Shown here in pieces: positions 1 through 6,110 of a DNA stretch of 9,324 bases. The DNA is from Chloroflexota bacterium. GTDB lineage: Bacteria > Chloroflexota > Anaerolineae > CG2-30-64-16. Where the stretch lies: the NCBI GenBank assembly GCA_029555885.1, contig JAKPQT010000284.1, positions 1 to 9,324 of the forward strand, in the 5' to 3' direction. Every line of letters begins with the position of its first letter. Within the stretch, counting starts at the first letter, position 1. Below the pieces are notes generated by a model. That model did no database searches. It worked only from the letters and a program-made list of their open reading frames with translations, and was not told the origin of the DNA. The position numbers and the translations under genes are program-made.

Positions 1-1
1 G

Positions 2-889
2 CGCCATGAGCAGCGCATCGCGCGCATCGCAACGCAGATTGCGGAGCACCATGAGCAGTTGCGCCTGGTGCTCATCGCCGGCCCGTCGTCGTCAGGCAAG
101 ACGACCTTTTCGAAGCGGTTGGCCGTGCAATTGCTTGCCAATGGTGTGCGGCCTATCGCGATCGAGCTGGACAACTACTTCGTAGATCGCGAGCTGACCC
201 CGCGCGACGAGCAGGGCAACTACAACTTCGAGGTGTTGGAGGCATTGGACCTGCCGCTTTTCAACGAGCAGTTGGCTGCGCTGATGGCCGGCCAGGAGGT
301 CCAGTTGCCCCGCTACAACTTTATCACAGGCAAGCGCGAGCGGGGGAGCGTGATCCAGTTGGGTCCCGACCAGGTGCTGCTGATTGAGGGCATCCACGGC
401 CTGAATCCGCGCCTGGTGTCGGGCGTCCCCGCCGAACGGGTCTTCCGTATCTACATCTCGGCGCTGACGCAGCTCAACATCGACCGGCACAACCGCGTCT
501 CCACGACCGACAACCGGTTGATCCGGCGCATCGTGCGCGACGCGCGTACGCGCGGCTACACCGCGGCGGACACGATCGGCCGCTGGGAGAGCGTCCATCG
601 CGGGGAGCGCGACTTCATCTTCCCGTACCAGGAGAACGCGGACGTGATGTTCAACTCGGCGCTGGTCTACGAGTTGTCTGTACTGAAGCCGCTGGCCGAG
701 CCGCTGCTGCGCCAGATCGAGCCGGGCGAGCCCGGTTTCACCGAGGCCAAGCGCCTGCTGGCCTTCCTCCAATGGTTCGAGCCGGTGCCGTCCGACCCGA
801 TCCCCGACAATTCCATCCTGCGCGAGTTTATCGGCGGCAGTAATCTGGAGAAGTTCGCGCCGTGGGTGGGCGCCAAAGAGGGGGCCTGA
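2..889 (+). CDS. Nucleoside (uridine-type) kinase, C-terminal part; 5' end outside window
   Basis: P-loop kinase of the uridine kinase / phosphoribulokinase superfamily, expected to phosphorylate a nucleoside with ATP or GTP in the cytoplasm. The open frame reaches the left edge (295 codons visible), so the TTG at 59 is internal and should not be taken as the start. Visible residues include the Walker A GPSSSGKTTF (about 27-36), a LDNYFVDRE stretch carrying the conserved Asp/Tyr, PRYNFITGKR, and the LLIEGIHGLNPRL segment that acts as Walker B. The later ALTQLNID and LIRRIVRDARTRGY blocks are typical of the two-domain family in which a TGS/threonyl-tRNA-synthetase-like N-terminal half (about 250 residues, missing here because of the window edge) precedes the kinase. 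The gene ends two bases before the MoaD-like start, which suggests co-transcription. The family call is firm; substrate specificity cannot be read from the sequence. Confidence 0.9.
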   Translation, partial: RHEQRIARIATQIAEHHEQLRLVLIAGPSSSGKTTFSKRLAVQLLANGVRPIAIELDNYFVDRELTPRDEQGNYNFEVLEALDLPLFNEQLAALMAGQEVQLPRYNFITGKRERGSVIQLGPDQVLLIEGIHGLNPRLVSGVPAERVFRIYISALTQLNIDRHNRVSTTDNRLIRRIVRDARTRGYTAADTIGRWESVHRGERDFIFPYQENADVMFNSALVYELSVLKPLAEPLLRQIEPGEPGFTEAKRLLAFLQWFEPVPSDPIPDNSILREFIGGSNLEKFAPWVGAKEGA

Positions 890-891
890 CC

Positions 892-1116
892 ATGCAGATG
901 CGCGTGTATGCGACGCTGCGCGACCTCGTGGGCAGCAGCGTCATCGAACTGGACGTGCCCGGACCGACCGATGCGCGCGAGGTTCTCCGGCAGGCCGCAG
1001 CTGTGCATCCGTCGCTCGCCGCTAAGCTGTGGAATGCGGATGGCAGCTTGAGCCATTCCATGCAGGTGATTCGCAATGGACGTTCGGTTGTCCATCTCAG
1101 TGGCCTGGATCGGTGA
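892..1116 (+). pseudogene. MoaD-like sulfur-carrier protein, truncated before the Gly-Gly tail
   Basis: 74 codons from ATG 892, with a purine-rich GAGGGGG about 7 bases upstream; the GTG at 862 lies inside the kinase gene and is not needed. The sequence follows the beta-grasp MoaD/ThiS fold: MRVYATLRDLVG at the start, a VREVL-like helix (DAREVLRQAAAVHP), then LWNADGSLS and [15 protein letters not shown]. In intact MoaD proteins the GLD turn is followed by about 15-20 residues ending in Gly-Gly, the residue pair that is adenylated and thiocarboxylated to deliver sulfur to molybdopterin. Here the frame reads Arg-stop straight after GLD, so the tail is absent and no other frame restores it. From family knowledge the product could not carry sulfur. 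The break coincides with an inverted piece of an AOR gene. MoaD genes of this kind often sit beside tungsten AOR genes, which supports a shared origin. A very short unrelated ubiquitin-like protein is the alternative, but less likely. Confidence 0.75.
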
Positions 1117-1243
1117 CAGTGACCGTCGGCGGCGACTTCGTCACGACGGCGAGGCGGCCGCTCATGTTGACGTCGGTGCCGGTCAGGGGCCCGTTCATGA
1201 AGCACAGGATGTTGTCCGGCGAGAAGGGGTCCACAGATGGTAA
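1109..1243 (-). pseudogene. Fragment of a tungsten aldehyde:ferredoxin oxidoreductase (AOR) gene
   Basis: Read on the minus strand from 1243 downward, the frame gives [15 protein letters not shown], then [14 protein letters not shown], then [15 protein letters not shown]. This matches the conserved stretch near residues 50-95 of AOR-family proteins, where the family has VDPLSPEN, GPLTGT, a small-residue Gly-Arg turn, and VVTKSPLTG. A TAG at 1244-1246 precedes it and a TGA at 1097-1099 follows it. Neither the first ~50 residues nor the remaining ~500 (with the CysX2CysX3Cys cluster) is present, so this is a remnant and not a gene. Homology stops at about 1109-1111, exactly where homology to MoaD stops on the opposite strand. 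The piece sits between a truncated MoaD gene and a truncated tungsten-enzyme maturase, which makes chance similarity unlikely. AOR uses a tungstopterin and a [4Fe-4S] cluster to oxidise aldehydes to acids. Confidence 0.7.
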
Positions 1244-1344
1244 CTAGCTCCCAGCGCTTCGTCTCAGCCAACGGCGGTGAGAGAATGGGTTTCACAGATC
1301 CCCTTGTACGAAGCGCGCGAATTGTGATGTATTATACAAAGCGA

Positions 1345-1372
1345 ATTATACACCATCCTGCCGCTGGTGCAA
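1345..1372 (-). promoter_or_regulatory. Possible sigma-70-type promoter in the decayed locus
   Basis: On the minus strand TTGCAC (1367-1372) is followed after 16 bases by a perfect TATAAT (1345-1350). A second TATAAT lies at 1331-1336. The stretch is AT-rich compared with its surroundings. Transcription would run into the AOR remnant, so this may be a surviving promoter of the lost gene or an accidental match; there is no intact gene for it to serve. Confidence 0.35.
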
Positions 1373-1410
1373 ATGGGTGCGACGGAAGGCAGGAATTCCA
1401 AATGTAAGTT

Positions 1411-1511
1411 GCCAGGCATCCTGAGCGGAGGGTGCTGCTCCGCAACGCACGCAGTCGAAGGATAGCCACTGTGCAGGCGTGCTTCGACTACGCTCCGCTC
1501 AGCATGCCTGC
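1411..1511. repeat. Two inverted copies of a short dispersed-repeat-like element
   Basis: CAGGCATCCTGAGCGGAG at 1413-1430 is matched, with one mismatch in 18, by the reverse complement of 1492-1509. A second block, AGTCGAAG at 1453-1460, is matched exactly by the reverse complement of 1482-1489. The right copy is compact (about 33 bases); the left copy has about 20 extra bases between its two blocks. The CTGAGCGGAG...GTAGTCGAAG core resembles short interspersed repeats that are common in environmental bacterial genomes; this last point is from memory and not a search. The right copy supplies the stop codon and last residues of the radical SAM gene, so it lies at a gene break. Confidence 0.6.
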
Positions 1512-2548
1512 GCCCGCGCGCGCGGGCGGTTGTTCAAGTAGTTGGTGTGATCGTGCAGCAGCGGGAGACACGGGGTCAGGCTGCCGTCCCAGCCGACCAC
1601 GCCTGCGCCGGCCTCGATGAAGGGGCAGCGGTTGTTCGCATCGCCCAGCGTCGCGCCGGAGAACGTGATGCTGCGATTGCTGCGCATGGCCTGGTACAGC
1701 ACCGGTGCGGTCACCTCGTTGAAGTCCATCCTGGGCAGGTCGAGGTGCGGCGTCCACGGCGAGGGCAGGTAGGCGATGTCGTTGAGCGCGCGGGTATACA
1801 GGAGCTCGCTGCGCATCTCCGCGGTGTAGGGCATCACGTTGGTCACGAGGTACTGCGATGCGCCCAGCGTGGCGCCCAGGCTGAGCACCGCGGGCAGGTC
1901 CGCGATGTTTCGGCGCATGGCGACGAAAGCGATGCCGAGTTCCGGCCGTCGTGGGAGCCGGGGCGCGCGCAGGTCGCTGAACTGCTGGACGTTCTTGAGC
2001 ACCATCGGCAAGGCCGCGCCAAGCCGGACATCCGTGTAGCTCTCCGGTCGCGCGCCGTCCAGCGAGACCCACAGTCGGTCCAACCCGAGGTCGATCAGAT
2101 CGCGCGCGCGGGCCTCCGTCAGCAGGGTGCCGTTGGTAATCATCTCCGCGTAGCAGCCCAGGGCCTTGACGCGCGCCACCATGTCCAGGATGCGCGGGTG
2201 GCTGAGGGGCTCGCCGAAGCCGCCGAAGAACACGCTGGGCCGGGGGGTGAACTGCTCCAGCCCCGCCAGGATGGCGGCAAAGGTCGCCTCGTCCATCCTG
2301 CCCAGTGACTCATCCCAGATATTGCGCACACAGGTACGGCACGCCAGGTTGCAGATGTTGGTGGGTTCGATGTATAGCTTGGCGAGGCTGCTCGCCGCGC
2401 GGCGTACCGTCAGCCCGCCGGTCTCTGTCGTCAATGCAGCCGTCTCGCCCGGCCGCAAGCCATAGCGCGCGGCCACTTCCGCCGGCAGGACGAGCCGTCC
2501 CTGTTCGTCCACAAAGGCGTCTTGTTGTCCTTGCACGCCAATCCTCAC
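1499..2548 (-). CDS. Radical SAM maturase of the tungsten-oxidoreductase type, C-terminally truncated
   Basis: 349 codons from a GTG at 2546-2548. Residues 1-50 form an AbrB/SpoVT-like swapped-hairpin domain (DEQGRLVLPAEVAARYGLRP). The radical SAM core follows, with the cluster motif CNLACRTC (Cys66, Cys70, Cys73; CX3CX2C), GGFGEPL at 109-115 for SAM binding, and conserved TNGTLL and VSLDGA strands. An AbrB-like head on a radical SAM core is the layout of proteins named as maturases of tungsten-cofactor oxidoreductases, related to the 'cofactor modifying' gene beside AOR in Pyrococcus. Such proteins normally continue past the CPF...GWDGSLTPCLPL region (Cys308, Cys327) into a cysteine-rich SPASM-like end binding extra Fe-S clusters; here that end is replaced by a short Arg/Ala tail encoded by a palindrome and a repeat. 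The remaining frame is clean with no internal stops, so the loss is probably recent. Activity is doubtful, since the auxiliary cluster ligands are missing. The family assignment is good; the exact role is from family context. Confidence 0.8.
   Translation of the reverse strand: MRIGVQGQQDAFVDEQGRLVLPAEVAARYGLRPGETAALTTETGGLTVRRAASSLAKLYIEPTNICNLACRTCVRNIWDESLGRMDEATFAAILAGLEQFTPRPSVFFGGFGEPLSHPRILDMVARVKALGCYAEMITNGTLLTEARARDLIDLGLDRLWVSLDGARPESYTDVRLGAALPMVLKNVQQFSDLRAPRLPRRPELGIAFVAMRRNIADLPAVLSLGATLGASQYLVTNVMPYTAEMRSELLYTRALNDIAYLPSPWTPHLDLPRMDFNEVTAPVLYQAMRSNRSITFSGATLGDANNRCPFIEAGAGVVGWDGSLTPCLPLLHDHTNYLNNRPRARAQAC
1511..1528. repeat. Perfect 18-bp GC-only palindrome at the broken 3' end of the maturase gene
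   Basis: The 18 bases CGCCCGCGCGCGCGGGCG equal their own reverse complement and contain an alternating CG run. They encode the Arg/Pro/Ala-rich last residues of the truncated radical SAM protein, just where family similarity ends. Such palindromes are prone to breakage and deletion, so it may mark the rearrangement end point. Confidence 0.6.
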
Positions 2549-2583
2549 GAATATTCCCGCCCTGACCGGTCATGCGGGGGATT

Positions 2584-2653
2584 GGAGTCGAGGCTTCAGC
2601 CGGTTTGGACGTAGACGCACACAGCCGTCCAAACCGGCTGAAGCCTCGACTCC
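2584..2653. repeat. Perfect 28-bp inverted repeat with 14-base loop
   Basis: The arm at 2584-2611 is the exact reverse complement of 2626-2653, leaving a 14-base spacer (2612-2625). The arms contain AGGCTTCAGCCGG, itself partly palindromic. The element sits between the stop of the DUF2961 gene and the start of the radical SAM gene, both on the minus strand. In RNA it would fold into a very stable hairpin and could stop transcription or shield the upstream mRNA from decay. There is no clear T-run after it on either strand, so it is not a classical Rho-independent terminator. A miniature mobile or REP-type repeat is the other reading. Confidence 0.85.
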
Positions 2654-2706
2654 GGCTAGATTCGGAAATCCTGGTTCTCGCCCGAAACCCGCGCGTCACA
2701 CCACCG

Positions 2707-3813
2707 TCACACCACTTCCAGCCCGTTCGCATCGGGCAGCGCGGGGAACGGCGCGTGCGGCTCCTGCTGATACCAGAACGCGGTGGATGCGATGTCATCC
2801 TGCAGCGGCAGGTAGCGCAGTTGGCCGTCCAGCGGTTTGCGCCAGCCGAGCGCCTGGATGGTGACGCGGAGGTCCTGTTGGAAGCGGATGGGGTCCATGA
2901 TGTGCCACCGGTACAGGCCGAACCGCTGCTGGCTCTGGTACGCGCCGTCCGGCTTGATGACCTGCGGCATGCCCAGGTACGGCGTCGTGTACACGCCATA
3001 CTGTCCCTGGGGGAACTCAAAGCCCCACGCGCCGCCGAAGTAGTCTTCCGTGCCCGTCCCGCAGATGGTCGGCCACTCGGTGTCGCCGTCCATGTAGAAC
3101 TTGATCTCGCCCTCGCCCCACCAGCCGGAGTTGTTGGAGCCCCAGGCAATGTACGTGCCGACGTAGTGGCCCCAGCCGCGCACGCCGTCCAGCAGTGTAT
3201 GATCCTGCATGTAGGGCAGGGGGTTGTTGCGGCGGAACTGCGCGTGGAAGGTGGCCCGGTCCGCAGGCACGTCGGTCAGGGTGTAGTCGATGGTGTAGAA
3301 GAACCCGCCGACCCGTTCGGCGGTCAGGTTCTCGACGGTGACGCGCGCGTGCCGGTGGAAGGGCATCTCCCAGTAGCTGTTGAAGCCACCTGCCGGGTTG
3401 ACGGAGATGGGCAGCGAGTTGACGTTGCACCGCTCGCCCCAGCCGTTGCAGAAGAAGTCGCCCAGCGGCACTTCGACAGAGGGCGTCTCTTCGCCGTCCC
3501 AGTAGCAGCGCAGGATGACGCGCCGCCAGGCACGCGGGTCAACGGTGATCCAGATGCGCTGAATCGCGCCGGAGCCCTCAATATCTGCCAGGGTCACGGT
3601 GCTGTTCGGCGGCAGGTCGATGCAGGGTGCAATCTTCCAGCCGCGGCCGAGCTCGACCGCGGCGCGCGCGCCGGGTCCCTCGGTCGCCATGCCACCCTGG
3701 CCTTTGGCGCCGGTAGGGTTCTCTGCACTGATGGAACGCGTCTCGGCGCGGGAAAGCTGCGCCAGGTTGCCCAGGCTCATGCCCAGGCCGTTGAAGGGGA
3801 GCGGAGAAGTCAT
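2707..3813 (-). CDS. DUF2961 / GH172-family protein, probable glycoside hydrolase
   Basis: Complete gene of 368 codons. Two ATGs stand in tandem (3814-3816 and 3811-3813); GGAGG at 3819-3823 is only 2 bases from the first and 5 from the second, so the second is the likelier start. The protein has the family's opening region with the RSISAENPTG segment, a WITVDP strand, and a YWDGEETPSVEVPLGDFF block. The core motifs GWWGEGEIKFYMDGD (about 230-244) and GTGTEDYFGG (about 252-261) follow; numbering is from the second ATG. The paired glutamates in these motifs are the expected catalytic residues of GH172, whose characterised members cleave or form alpha-D-fructofuranoside or alpha-D-arabinofuranoside linkages by a retaining mechanism. 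There is no signal peptide or membrane segment, so it is probably cytoplasmic. No sugar transporter or other glycosidase is beside it, so the substrate cannot be inferred. Hairpins at both ends suggest it is transcribed alone. Confidence 0.88.
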   Translation of the reverse strand: MTSPLPFNGLGMSLGNLAQLSRAETRSISAENPTGAKGQGGMATEGPGARAAVELGRGWKIAPCIDLPPNSTVTLADIEGSGAIQRIWITVDPRAWRRVILRCYWDGEETPSVEVPLGDFFCNGWGERCNVNSLPISVNPAGGFNSYWEMPFHRHARVTVENLTAERVGGFFYTIDYTLTDVPADRATFHAQFRRNNPLPYMQDHTLLDGVRGWGHYVGTYIAWGSNNSGWWGEGEIKFYMDGDTEWPTICGTGTEDYFGGAWGFEFPQGQYGVYTTPYLGMPQVIKPDGAYQSQQRFGLYRWHIMDPIRFQQDLRVTIQALGWRKPLDGQLRYLPLQDDIASTAFWYQQEPHAPFPALPDANGLEVV

Positions 3814-3879
3814 CATTGCCTCCAGGAGAGATGTAGACGCCCCCAGTATACCACGTCTGTGCTGGCCCTGACCAAGACA

Positions 3880-3915
3880 ACAGCCTCACCCATCGTACCC
3901 GACGCGTGAGGCTGT
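3880..3915 (-). terminator. Hairpin terminator candidate after the redox operon
   Basis: ACAGCCTCAC (3880-3889) and GTGAGGCTGT (3906-3915) are perfect 10-bp arms around a 16-base loop, about 50 bases past the stop of the HybB-like gene. On the minus strand the stem is followed by TGTCTTGG, only weakly T-rich. Being placed between two same-strand transcription units, it most likely ends the operon read from the right. Confidence 0.55.
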
Positions 3916-3943
3916 ATGGACCTTGCGGCTGGATTGTTCCCAG

Positions 3944-3975
3944 GTCGGCCCGCTATGCGGTCGGCCCGCTATGCG
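3944..3975. repeat. Exact 16-bp tandem duplication across a stop codon
   Basis: GTCGGCCCGCTATGCG occurs twice in a row (3944-3959 and 3960-3975). The right copy contains the TAG stop (3969-3971) of the HybB-like gene and the left copy repeats it downstream. It is probably a replication-slippage duplication with no effect on the protein. Confidence 0.8.
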
Positions 3976-5156
3976 GGCTTGGCGGTCTTCACCTGTTTGC
4001 GCGGGACCACCGGCAGGATGCGCATGGCGATGTACCAGGCCAGCGCAACCGCGGCCAGCACACCGATGGTGGAAATCCACTCGATAGCCGAGGGCAGGTA
4101 GGCCGTGCCTTCCCGGCCCGTCTGGGCGAACAGCGTGCAGCTAAACCGGTTGAGCATCACGCCCCCCAGGAAGAGCAGGGAACCGAGCCACTGGCCCATG
4201 CTGCTTTCGCGCAGGGATGGGATGGCGAAAATCAGCATCGGGAGCAACAGGCCCACTGCAACCTCTGCCCGCCAGAGCTGGCTCATCGGGTCGCTCGTCA
4301 GGAGCTGCGGCAGGTGACCGGCGTAGATGACCTCACCGATGCGCAAGGCTGCTACGATCAGAGCCACCCACATGGCGCCCTTCGCCAGTCCCGCGCCGAC
4401 CTTGAGGTCAGCCGGGGTTCGCCGCACCTTGCAGGCAATCTTGTAAGTGACGATCGCGATGCTCAACCCGGCCACGACCGAGGACGTGAAGAACTGGAGC
4501 GGCAGGATCGGCGTATACCACAGCTCGTGCAAGCGGTAGGGCATCAGCAGGTACAACGTGCCCAACGTGCTCTGGTGCAGCGAGGACAGCGTGACGCCGA
4601 AGATGACCACCGGCGCCAGGAGCCGTTCGACGCGGTGCGCCCAGCGCGATTGCCCCATGCCTTCGAGCAGCGGGGGGGTGTTCTCCACTACCAGCACCAT
4701 CGAGTAGAGCAGCACGCACCAGCAGATTTCGAACAGCGGCGAGTGCGCATTGAAGTTGATCATGAATCCGTAGAAGCGATCCGGCCGGCCCAGGTCCAGC
4801 ACCAGCAGGGCCAGGACACCGATGTAGCCCAGGAAGCCGGCCATGATGGCAGGCCGCATGGCGGGCTTGAAGCGTTCCAGGCCCAGGATGTGTACCACCG
4901 CGGCCATCGTGAAGCCGGCGCCGGAGAAGGCAATCAGCGTGAAGTCGAAGCCGATCCAGATGCCCCAGGCAAAGCCATCGTTCAGGCCGGTCGAGGCTCC
5001 CAACCCGGTGAAGAGCCGCCAGACACCGACGACGACGCCCGCCAGCGTCAGCGTGCCGAGGACAACGACCAGCCAGTTGATGCTGGATAGCGCCTCGTTG
5101 ATTAGATTCGATAGTCCCTGTCGAAACGAAGGGGTAGGTTGTGTTGTAGCAGTCAT
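3969..5156 (-). CDS. HybB/NrfD-family polytopic membrane protein, quinone-interacting subunit
   Basis: 395 residues, close to E. coli HybB (about 390). It is strongly hydrophobic, with roughly nine or ten membrane spans starting near residue 28. Family hallmarks are GLERFKPAMRPAIMAGFLGY (about 93-112), LLVLDLGRPDRFYGFM and the following NAHSPLFEICWCVLLY, then SSLHQSTLGTLYLLMP. These fit the HybB/HmcC branch of the NrfD/PsrC superfamily, which has no haem and exchanges electrons and protons with menaquinone or ubiquinone. It is the last gene of the operon, 30 bases after the Fe-S protein gene, with a GGGAG element before its ATG. No hydrogenase large or small subunit lies nearby, so the hydrogenase label of HybB should not be carried over. 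It probably takes or gives electrons through the adjacent four-cluster protein and seven-heme cytochrome. The direction of electron flow cannot be told from sequence. Confidence 0.9.
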   Translation of the reverse strand: MTATTQPTPSFRQGLSNLINEALSSINWLVVVLGTLTLAGVVVGVWRLFTGLGASTGLNDGFAWGIWIGFDFTLIAFSGAGFTMAAVVHILGLERFKPAMRPAIMAGFLGYIGVLALLVLDLGRPDRFYGFMINFNAHSPLFEICWCVLLYSMVLVVENTPPLLEGMGQSRWAHRVERLLAPVVIFGVTLSSLHQSTLGTLYLLMPYRLHELWYTPILPLQFFTSSVVAGLSIAIVTYKIACKVRRTPADLKVGAGLAKGAMWVALIVAALRIGEVIYAGHLPQLLTSDPMSQLWRAEVAVGLLLPMLIFAIPSLRESSMGQWLGSLLFLGGVMLNRFSCTLFAQTGREGTAYLPSAIEWISTIGVLAAVALAWYIAMRILPVVPRKQVKTAKPA

Positions 5157-5186
5157 GTCAACTCCCGTATCGCAACTTGCGCGTGC

Positions 5187-6110
5187 CTATTCGCTGTCGG
5201 TGTGTTCGTGGCCGTGTTCGGCGTGGCGGCCGAGCAGAGAAAACAGGCCCGTTGCCACCGTTGCGACGCCCAGGGCAATCACTGGCGTCCGTTTCATGAT
5301 CGGTTCGCTGTACTGCGCCACGCGCTGTTCGGGCAGACCCTTGAAGCCCAGCTCCTCGAACGGCACATCGGAGATGTAGAGGCGTGACGTACCGCCGACC
5401 TCGAACTCGCCATAGACGTGGTTCACGTAGTGGTCCGGATTGGCCTTGATGCGCGCATGGGCTTCAGCCAGCATCTCTTCCCGCGTGCCGCCCTTCAGCG
5501 CGCCCGTCGGGCAGGCCGACGTGCAGGCAGCCTTCTCGCCCACCGCCAGGCGGTCCTGGCAGTAGTCGCACTTGCTGATGACGCCCAGCGCGCCGTCCCA
5601 GCCGAAGGTGGGCACATCGAACGGGCACGCGTATTGGCAGTAGCGGCAGCCGATGCACTTGCTCGTATCGCAGACGACCAGACCCGGCTCCACCCGCTTC
5701 AGTGCGCCAACCGTGCAGGCTGACACGCAGGCCGGTTCGAGGCAGTGCATGCACTGGCGTTTGACATTGCGCTCCAGGCCCGCTGCCAGCTCGAACTTCT
5801 CGACGAAGGTCAGGTTGCTGGCCGTGAGTGCGCTCGGCAATACCTCCGGCGCCTCACGGCCCTTGACCTCGTTGCAGGCCCGCTGGCAGGCGCCGCAGCC
5901 GATACAGCGGCTTACGTCGATCAGCGTGCCCGGCGTCTTGCCCGGATCGACCTGGTTTGAAGCCTGGGCCGAGGCCTTGGCACCTTTGGGCAGATTGGTC
6001 GCCAGGACCGCGCCGCCTGCGGCTACGGCCGCAAGTTTGATGAACTGCCTGCGTGTATATTGGGTGCCGTTGTCCGGCTGTGCATCGTGCTTCATGTTCT
6101 TGACCGTCAT
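5187..6110 (-). CDS. Tat-exported four-[4Fe-4S] electron-transfer protein, HybA-like, with C-terminal anchor
   Basis: 307 residues. A twin-arginine signal, TRRQFIKLAAVAAGG (Arg20, Arg21), predicts folded export to the outer face of the membrane. Sixteen cysteines form four cluster motifs: Cys69/72/75/79, Cys120/123/128/132, Cys152/155/158/162 and Cys181/184/196/200. This is the standard wire of HybA, HmcB, NrfC and PsrB-type subunits. A hydrophobic stretch at about 275-294 followed by a His-rich tail (HAEHGHEH) indicates a C-terminal membrane anchor, as in HybA. The start ATG (6108-6110) overlaps the TGA of the upstream cytochrome gene by four bases (ATGA), with GGAGG five bases upstream, so translation is probably coupled. 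It would carry electrons between the seven-heme cytochrome and the HybB-like membrane subunit. The histidine tail may bind metal or be without function. Confidence 0.92.
   Translation of the reverse strand: MTVKNMKHDAQPDNGTQYTRRQFIKLAAVAAGGAVLATNLPKGAKASAQASNQVDPGKTPGTLIDVSRCIGCGACQRACNEVKGREAPEVLPSALTASNLTFVEKFELAAGLERNVKRQCMHCLEPACVSACTVGALKRVEPGLVVCDTSKCIGCRYCQYACPFDVPTFGWDGALGVISKCDYCQDRLAVGEKAACTSACPTGALKGGTREEMLAEAHARIKANPDHYVNHVYGEFEVGGTSRLYISDVPFEELGFKGLPEQRVAQYSEPIMKRTPVIALGVATVATGLFSLLGRHAEHGHEHTDSE

Noticed and set aside
862..891. GTG start at 862 for the MoaD-like gene
   Set aside because: It overlaps the kinase gene's end and adds ten residues with no family match; ATG 892 begins exactly where MoaD proteins begin.
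828..1295. Minus-strand open frame of 155 codons across the kinase, MoaD and AOR remnant
   Set aside because: It is in a different frame from the AOR-like residues and overlaps two plus-strand coding regions; its translation is Arg-rich with no family resemblance.
1432..1620. Plus-strand 62-codon frame
   Set aside because: It runs through the inverted repeats and antisense to the maturase 3' end, with no start signal or homology.
2572..3909. Long plus-strand open frame of 445 codons
   Set aside because: It lies antisense to the DUF2961 gene, begins inside the 28-bp inverted repeat region, and has low-complexity composition without any recognisable motif. The minus-strand gene has clear family motifs.
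3906..5090. Long plus-strand open frame of 394 codons
   Set aside because: It is the antisense shadow of the HybB-like gene. It is rich in Gln, Arg and His as expected from a reversed hydrophobic gene in GC-rich DNA, and it has no motif or ribosome site.
3969..6110. Hydrogenase-2 (Hyb) operon
   Set aside because: HybA- and HybB-like subunits are present, but there is no [NiFe] small or large subunit and no maturation gene; a seven-heme cytochrome takes their place.
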